A stretch of 36,442 bases of DNA. Origin: Mycolicibacter sinensis (GTDB lineage Bacteria > Actinomycetota > Actinomycetes > Mycobacteriales > Mycobacteriaceae). Within the stretch, counting starts at the first letter, position 1. Every line of letters starts with the position of its first letter. The stretch spans positions 1 to 36,442 of the forward strand of contig NZ_LZIN01000002.1 in assembly GCF_001667375.1 (NCBI RefSeq), written 5' to 3'. A model generated the notes under the pieces. That model saw nothing but the letters and a program-made list of their open reading frames with translations. It did no database searches and was not told the DNA's origin. Both the position numbers and the translations under genes were made by a program. Positions 31,408 to 36,442 of the stretch are shown piece by piece.

Positions 31408-33027
31408 ATGAGCGAGTGGACCATCGGCGCGGTCCTCGACGAGATCGCCGTGGCCGTTCCCGACCGGACCATGACGATCTGCGCGAACCGGCGCAGCACC
31501 TTCGCCGAATCCGCGGAGCGCACCCGCCGGCTGGCCAACTTCTTGGCCGGCCGGGGCCTGGGCGCCCATCGTGAGCGCGCGGAGCTGAGCAACTGGGAAT
31601 GCGGCCAGGACCGGGTTGCTCTGCTCATGCACAACGACCTCTACCCGGACATGGTGATCGGCTGCCTCAAGGCGCGGACGGTACCGGTCAACGTCAACCA
31701 CTACTACGCACCGGCCGAAATCGCCGACCTGCTACGCTATCTCGGGCCGCGCGGCATCATCTATCACCGGGCGCTGGGGGCGAAGTTCGCCGACATCATC
31801 GCTGCGGCCGGCATCGACCTGCTGATCTCGATCGATGACGGCAGTGACGCTCCCGAGTCGGCGGGTGCGATCCGGCTCGATGATGCGCTGGCGCAAGGCG
31901 GCACCGATCACACGACGGCGGGTTCGCCCGACGATCTGATGATGATCTGCACCGGCGGCACCACCGGACGCCCCAAGGGCGTGCTGTGGCGGCAGAGCGA
32001 CATCTACGTCTCCTCGATGGTCGGGGACGACCACGCCTCCGCGGCGGAGATTCACCAGAAGGTGAGCAACGCCGGTTCGCCCTGGTTCGCGCTGTCACCG
32101 CTGATGCACGCGGCGGGTATGTGGACCGCGTTCTCGGCGTTCCTGAGCGGTCAGACGGTGATCCTCAACGACACCCGCACCAAATTCGATCCGCGCGCGG
32201 TGCTGCAAATGGTTGAGCGCGAGCGCGTCGGGCTGATGACGATGGTGGGTGACGCCTACGCGGCACCGTTGGTGGAGGAACTGGGCAGGGGAAGCTATGA
32301 CCTGTCCTCGCTGTACGCGATCGGGACCGGCGGTGCCGCCACCAACCCGAAGTATCAGGCGGCGCTGCTGGAGTACCTTCCGCAGATCACCCTGATCAAC
32401 GGGTACGGCTCCTCGGAGACAGGAAACATGGGTTTCGGCCGCAGCCAGCGCGATTCGCGGCGCGATACGTTCGACCTGCGCACCGGCGGAGCCGTGGCCT
32501 CCGAGGACCGCGTCAGATTCCTGAAACCCGGTGAACCCGAGGTCGGTTGGGTGGTGCGGACCGGCCGTATCCCACTCGGCTACTTCGAGGATGCCGACGC
32601 CACCGAGCGCACCTTTTGTCAGATCGACGGCCGGCGGGTGGTGATCTCCGGCGACCGGGCCTCGATCGAGGAGGACGGCACGCTGCGGTTGTTCGGCCGC
32701 GATGCCCTGGTGGTCAACACCGGCGGGGAAAAGGTTTTCGTCGAGGACGTCGAGGAAGTGCTGCGTGCCCACCCCGCGGTGGCGGACGCTCTGGTGGTGG
32801 GTCGGTCCAGTCCTCGGTGGGGCGAGGAGCTGGCCGCGCTGGTGGCGCTGCGTCCGGACGCCGACGCCACTGGGGAGCTGCTCGCGGCGCACTGTAGGGC
32901 GTCACTGGCGGGATTCAAGGTGCCCAAGGAGTTCCTCGTCGTGCCCGAGGTCCGTCGGCTGGGCAACGGCAAGGCCGATTACCGGTGGGCAAAAAGCCAC
33001 GTGAACGAAGAGGTGGCCACAGGGTGA
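31408..33027 (+). CDS. FadD19-like acyl-CoA ligase
   Basis: A 539-residue AMP-forming ligase. Phosphate loop TGGTTGRPKG (182-191) has the TGG form; GYGSSETGN is the adenine motif; the end NGKADYRWAK matches the FadD19 (steroid side-chain C24/C26 acid) style GKPDYRWAK. That likeness is from memory and does not prove a sterol substrate. An inserted loop near residues 52-67 (HRERAELSNWECGQD) is present. Coupled to the second amidohydrolase by a one-base overlap (TGATG). Confidence 0.9.
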   Translation: MSEWTIGAVLDEIAVAVPDRTMTICANRRSTFAESAERTRRLANFLAGRGLGAHRERAELSNWECGQDRVALLMHNDLYPDMVIGCLKARTVPVNVNHYYAPAEIADLLRYLGPRGIIYHRALGAKFADIIAAAGIDLLISIDDGSDAPESAGAIRLDDALAQGGTDHTTAGSPDDLMMICTGGTTGRPKGVLWRQSDIYVSSMVGDDHASAAEIHQKVSNAGSPWFALSPLMHAAGMWTAFSAFLSGQTVILNDTRTKFDPRAVLQMVERERVGLMTMVGDAYAAPLVEELGRGSYDLSSLYAIGTGGAATNPKYQAALLEYLPQITLINGYGSSETGNMGFGRSQRDSRRDTFDLRTGGAVASEDRVRFLKPGEPEVGWVVRTGRIPLGYFEDADATERTFCQIDGRRVVISGDRASIEEDGTLRLFGRDALVVNTGGEKVFVEDVEEVLRAHPAVADALVVGRSSPRWGEELAALVALRPDADATGELLAAHCRASLAGFKVPKEFLVVPEVRRLGNGKADYRWAKSHVNEEVATG

Positions 33028-33854
33028 TGAGTGCAATCGATTGTCTGGTCAACGTTCACTTCGGCGAACGTGAACAGCCCGCCTGGATGGCCAAGACGCG
33101 GGACGACTACTTCAAGGGCCCGAAGTCGATGTTCGAGCCGGCCGACATGTCGGCGCTGCTCGACGAGATGGACGCCAACGGTGTGACTAAGGCCGTGCTG
33201 ATGGACAACCTGGCCACACCGTCGGTGACTGCGCGAAAGTTCGTGCAGGCCAGGCCGGACCGGTTCGTGCTGGCGATGGGCGGGTTGAATCTGCTGCGCC
33301 CGGTTCCGGCGCTTCGCGACCTCAGCGCCGTCGTCAAGGACCTGCCGGTGGTCTACGCCGTGGTGGGACCGAGTTTCTGGGGCGACGGCCAGTACCCGCC
33401 GAGTGATGCGGTCTACTACCCGCTCTACGCCAAGTGCGCCGAGCTGGATCTGCCGCTGTGCATCAACACCGGCATCCCGGGACCGCCGATCCCCGGTGAG
33501 GTGCAGAACCCGATCCACCTGGACCGGGTCTGCGTGCGCTTCCCCGAACTGCGGCTGTGCATGATCCACGGCGCCGACCCGTGGTGGGACGTCGCGATCC
33601 GGATGCTGATCAAATACCGCAACCTGCGGCTGATGACCTCGGCATGGTCGCCGAAACGGTTGCCGGAAAGCCTTTTGCACTTCATGCGAACTCGCGGCGC
33701 CGACAAGATCATCTTCGCCTCGGACTGGCCGGTGCTGCGGATGAATCGCGTGGTGCCCGAGGCGCTGGGGCTGGATCTGCCGCCCGAGGTGATGGACAAA
33801 TACCTGTACCACAATGCACACGAGTTTTTCTTCGGCGACCACGAGGAGCACTGA
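33027..33854 (+). CDS. amidohydrolase family 2, shorter paralogue
   Basis: A 275-residue amidohydrolase_2 protein, about 120 residues shorter than the one at 30202. MIHGADPWWD and FASDWPVLRMNR supply metal-side residues; the N-terminal metal motif is N9-V-H11 instead of D-x-H, so metal binding may differ. ATG 33027 overlaps the ligase stop. Two unequal members flanking a ligase suggests they act on the same path, one before and one after CoA activation, or as a heteromer. Confidence 0.85.
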   Translation: MSAIDCLVNVHFGEREQPAWMAKTRDDYFKGPKSMFEPADMSALLDEMDANGVTKAVLMDNLATPSVTARKFVQARPDRFVLAMGGLNLLRPVPALRDLSAVVKDLPVVYAVVGPSFWGDGQYPPSDAVYYPLYAKCAELDLPLCINTGIPGPPIPGEVQNPIHLDRVCVRFPELRLCMIHGADPWWDVAIRMLIKYRNLRLMTSAWSPKRLPESLLHFMRTRGADKIIFASDWPVLRMNRVVPEALGLDLPPEVMDKYLYHNAHEFFFGDHEEH

Positions 33855-33857
33855 TCA

Positions 33858-34940
33858 ATGGACCGATACGAGCTGCGCCGGCTGGACTACAGCCTGACCG
33901 AGGACCATCAGGCGCTGCAAGCCGCCTACAAGCAGTTCTTCACCACGCACTGCGATATCGAAACCGTCCGTGCCGCAGAGGAATCCGGGTTCGACAAGAA
34001 CCTGTGGGAGCGGCTCTGCGCGATGGGCGCGACGACGATGGCGCTGCCGGAATCGGCCGGCGGCGACGGCGCCACCCTGGTGGACCTCACCCTGGTCGCC
34101 GAGGAGATCGGCCGGGCGCTGGCCCCAGTGCCCTGGATCGATCACGTTTGCGCCGCACGGCTGTTGGCGCGGCTTGGTGCGATGGATGCCGACGTCGTGC
34201 GCGGTAGCCAACTGGCCGCATTAGACCCGCATCAGGACACCATTGTCGGGCCACGGCTGCTCCCCGCCGGGTCGATCGCCGATGCGATCGTCCTCCGCGA
34301 CGGCGATGAGATCGTCAGCCTGACGTTCGACACCCGGGCGACGACGGTCGAGAACATCGGCCGGCTGCCAATGGCCTGGATCGACCCGGCGGCGGCCGAC
34401 AGCCGGACGGTGCTGGCCGGCGGGGCCGGCGCGCTGGCGGAATACCAGCGGGCCCTGGATGAATGGCGGCTGCTGACCGCCGCCGCCTTGGTGGGCATGG
34501 TGGAGCAGACCATGACCATCGCCGCGGAATTCGCCAAGACCCGCTACACCCTTGGGGTGCCGATCGGGACCTTGCAGGCCATCTCCCACCCGCTGGCGAA
34601 CATGGCGATCACCGTCGCGAGCGGGCGCAACCTGGCCTATCGAGCCGGATGGTTCATGGACAACGAACCCGACGAGCGGCCGGAGCTGGCGGCGTCGGCG
34701 TTCGTGTTCATGGCCGAGGAAGCCGCCAAGGCCGCCACCATGGCGGTGCACATCCAAGGCGGCCTCGGGGTCTCGGCCGAAGCCGCCGCCACGGCGTACC
34801 TGGTGCGGGCCCGCGGCTGGCCACTGGCCGGTGGCGACCCCGGCGTCAGCGCCTGCCGCATAGCGGAGCTCATCGCCGTTCGTGAAACAGCCGTTCGTGA
34901 GACAGTCGCCCGTCAAACAGCCGACCGCGCAGCCCTTTAA
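33858..34940 (+). CDS. acyl-CoA dehydrogenase, probably non-catalytic-type subunit
   Basis: A 360-residue acyl-CoA dehydrogenase-family protein. The middle part with FAD segments is much reduced, and near the C-terminus it reads IQGGLGVSAEAAATAYLVRAR in place of the usual IHGGIGxT; no GTSE catalytic segment exists. In mycobacterial sterol catabolism, short dehydrogenases of this kind pair with a complete subunit to form alpha2-beta2 enzymes (FadE28-FadE29, FadE26-FadE27). The complete partner follows 12 bases downstream. The last 25 residues contain a tandem repeat (34875-34919). Confidence 0.85.
   Translation: MDRYELRRLDYSLTEDHQALQAAYKQFFTTHCDIETVRAAEESGFDKNLWERLCAMGATTMALPESAGGDGATLVDLTLVAEEIGRALAPVPWIDHVCAARLLARLGAMDADVVRGSQLAALDPHQDTIVGPRLLPAGSIADAIVLRDGDEIVSLTFDTRATTVENIGRLPMAWIDPAAADSRTVLAGGAGALAEYQRALDEWRLLTAAALVGMVEQTMTIAAEFAKTRYTLGVPIGTLQAISHPLANMAITVASGRNLAYRAGWFMDNEPDERPELAASAFVFMAEEAAKAATMAVHIQGGLGVSAEAAATAYLVRARGWPLAGGDPGVSACRIAELIAVRETAVRETVARQTADRAAL
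34875..34919 (+). repeat. 15-bp coding tandem repeat
   Basis: Three copies of a 15-base unit: GCCGTTCGTGAAACA (34875-34889), GCCGTTCGTGAGACA (34890-34904) and GTCGCCCGTCAAACA (34905-34919), followed by a partial fourth (GCCGACCGC). Copies 1 and 2 differ by one base. They encode AVRET-AVRET-VARQT at the C-terminus of the short acyl-CoA dehydrogenase. Confidence 0.85.
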
Positions 34941-34952
34941 GACTGGAGCATC

Positions 34953-36131
34953 ATGGACTTCTCCCGACCGCAACTGACCGACGACGACCAGGCCTTCCTC
35001 GACGAGGCCCGCACCTTCCTCGCCACCCACGTGACCGAGGAGGTCAAGCGCCGCGACCGTGAGACCGGCGACAACTTCGACGAAGGCGTTCACCTGGCGC
35101 TGGGTGCCGCCGGCTATCTGGAGGCCGAGTGGAAGACCGAAGCCGACGGCGGCTTCTCCCGGGTGCGCCGGCGCATCTGGGAACTGGAGAAGCGTCGCGC
35201 GCACGTACCGTGGGTGACCTGGGGGACCACCGCCATGGTGGCCCGCTCGGTCGACAAATTCGGTTCGTCCGAGCTGCGTGACGAGGTGCTTCCGGGCGTC
35301 TTCAGCGGCCACGTCCGGCTCTGCTTGGGCTACACCGAACCCGAAGGCGGCTCCGACGTCGCGACCTGCAAGACCCGCGCGGTCCGCGACGGGGACAGCT
35401 GGATTATCAACGGCTCCAAGATGTTCACCACCGGCGCGCACAACTGCCAGTACGTCTTCTTGATCACCAACACCGACCCGGATGCGCGAAAGCACAAGAG
35501 CCTGACCATGTTCCTGGTTCCGCTGAATACGCCGGGCATCGAGATCCAGGGGCTGCGCACCGTCGACGGTGACCGCACCAACATCGTCTACTACAGCGAT
35601 GTCCGGATCGATGACAAATACCGGCTGGGTGAGGTCAACGGCGGCTGGACCGTGCTTCGCGAACCGCTCAACGTCGAGCACGGCGCCGTCGACGCCGATC
35701 CCGATGGGTTGCAGGATGTCTCGATCATGATGCACCAGGCGAATTTCATGGCCGAAGCCGTCGACAAAGCGGGTGCGGTCGTCGGGCGGTCGGGGCGCAT
35801 CGACGACCGCGCGGTCGCCTACCGGCTGGGACGGGCCGCGGCGCGGGTGGAGGCGTCGCTGTCGGCGCCGTCCATTTTCGGGCGGGTAGCGCTTGCCCAG
35901 ACGATGCGCGACATCTCACCGGATCTGATGGACCTGCTGGGAAGCGCGTCGGCGCTGCCGATCGGCACCGACGGCTCCATCGATGAGGGGGCTTCGGACT
36001 ACATCTACCGGTTCGCCCCGCTGGTCGGCATCTACGGCGGCACGTTGGAGGTGTTCCGCAACATGATCGCCCAGTACGTGCTTGGCCTGGGCAAGCCGAA
36101 TTACTCGCCGCCGGTGGTCAAGACGTCGTAG
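34953..36131 (+). CDS. acyl-CoA dehydrogenase, complete subunit
   Basis: A 392-residue FAD-dependent acyl-CoA dehydrogenase. FAD contacts LGYTEPEGGSDVATCKT and WIINGSKMFTTGAH, and the C-terminal IYGGTLEVFRNMIAQYVLGLG with the expected Glu (GGTLE) are present. Likely catalytic partner of the shorter subunit upstream. The stop at 36129-36131 lies one base from the end of the convergent AraC-type gene, so no terminator space exists between them. Confidence 0.92.
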   Translation: MDFSRPQLTDDDQAFLDEARTFLATHVTEEVKRRDRETGDNFDEGVHLALGAAGYLEAEWKTEADGGFSRVRRRIWELEKRRAHVPWVTWGTTAMVARSVDKFGSSELRDEVLPGVFSGHVRLCLGYTEPEGGSDVATCKTRAVRDGDSWIINGSKMFTTGAHNCQYVFLITNTDPDARKHKSLTMFLVPLNTPGIEIQGLRTVDGDRTNIVYYSDVRIDDKYRLGEVNGGWTVLREPLNVEHGAVDADPDGLQDVSIMMHQANFMAEAVDKAGAVVGRSGRIDDRAVAYRLGRAAARVEASLSAPSIFGRVALAQTMRDISPDLMDLLGSASALPIGTDGSIDEGASDYIYRFAPLVGIYGGTLEVFRNMIAQYVLGLGKPNYSPPVVKTS

Positions 36132-36132
36132 C

Positions 36133-36442
36133 TCAAGACTTCGTGATGCGGCGGTGATAGCTCGACGGTGACTCGCCGGCGAATTTGGTGAACGCGCGGG
36201 TGAAGGCGCTCAGGCTGTCGAAGCCGACGGCCGTCGCGGTCTGCTGGACACCCTGATCGGGGGCGGCCAGCAACGCCATCGCCTGCAGCATCCGGGCATG
36301 CAGCAGATAGGTCCGCCACGAGATGCCGATCACCGCTTCGAACTGGCGGCGCAGGGTGCGCTCGGAGACCGCGACGGCGTGGCTGACCTGCGCCGCGGTC
36401 ACCGCCGACAGATGCGCCTTGGTGTAGTCCATCGCGGCGCCC
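36133..36442 (-). CDS. AraC-family regulator, 3' part only
   Basis: The C-terminal DNA-binding domain of an AraC/XylS regulator: first helix-turn-helix AAQVSHAVAVSERTLRRQFEA, second QQTATAVGFDSLSAFTRAF, and the end FAGESPSSYHRRI. About 100 residues are visible; full-length proteins are usually 250-330, and the frame is open to the window edge, so the ligand domain is cut off. It ends convergent with the acyl-CoA dehydrogenase. Target unknown. Confidence 0.85.
   Translation of the reverse strand, partial: GAAMDYTKAHLSAVTAAQVSHAVAVSERTLRRQFEAVIGISWRTYLLHARMLQAMALLAAPDQGVQQTATAVGFDSLSAFTRAFTKFAGESPSSYHRRITKS

Noticed and set aside
1..36442. tRNA or rRNA genes and CRISPR arrays
   Set aside because: No cloverleaf-like or rRNA sequence and no regularly spaced repeats were noticed; the window is almost fully covered by protein genes.

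Overview
The window looks like a chromosomal contig from a high-GC actinomycete, most likely a fast-growing mycobacterium (Mycolicibacterium/Mycobacterium) or a close relative. The reasons are the overall GC, the frequent GTG starts with 4-base ATGA/GTGA gene overlaps, a DUF222/13E12-type HNH endonuclease, a mycofactocin-type short-chain dehydrogenase, and a dense set of FadD/FadE/EchA-like genes. This rests on family recognition only. The first 86 bases are pure C and G runs and look like an assembly artefact. Both end genes are cut off.

Region 1 (87-1655) holds the 3' part of an acyl-CoA ligase and a Bfd-type [2Fe-2S] ferredoxin. Region 2 (1646-7117) is the unusual part. It has a TetR regulator, two paralogous polytopic membrane proteins of 225 and 228 aa that are about 77% identical, two tiny single-pass proteins (34 and 43 aa), a single-pass protein with two external cysteines, and between them a NorD-like VWA protein and a NorQ/CbbQ-like AAA+ ATPase. 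NorQ/NorD pairs are known to mature metal-containing membrane enzymes such as NO reductase, or to remodel Rubisco, but no NorB, NorC or Rubisco gene is present. The same 12-bp palindrome (TGACYNNAGTCA) lies before the TetR gene, before the first membrane protein and before the second operon, so it looks like one regulon.

Region 3 (7013-14416) joins a cytochrome P450, flanked by two decayed gene remnants, to a mycofactocin-type SDR, two acyl-CoA dehydrogenases, another SDR, a thiolase and a GntR/FCD regulator. Region 4 (14513-15901) is a lone HNH/DUF222 gene. Region 5 (16015-22952, minus strand) is a tightly overlapping operon of three crotonases and three AMP-forming ligases. Region 6 (23032-25834) has a hotdog thioesterase, a crotonase and a thiolase. 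Region 7 (25887-36131) has a TetR regulator facing a nine-gene operon-like run: crotonase, two SDRs, crotonase, amidohydrolase, FadD19-like ligase, second amidohydrolase and two unequal acyl-CoA dehydrogenases. A partial AraC-type regulator closes the window.

Taken together, the window reads as a catabolic island. An oxidative front end (the NorQD-dependent membrane module and/or the P450, then alcohol oxidation by the SDR) would produce carboxylic acids, which five complete ligases and one partial one activate to CoA thioesters for beta-oxidation and perhaps ring opening. The substrate cannot be read from sequence; a cyclic or branched hydrocarbon, terpenoid or steroid-like compound is a reasonable guess. 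The strongest candidate for an undescribed system is the NorQD-linked membrane module at 1646-7011.
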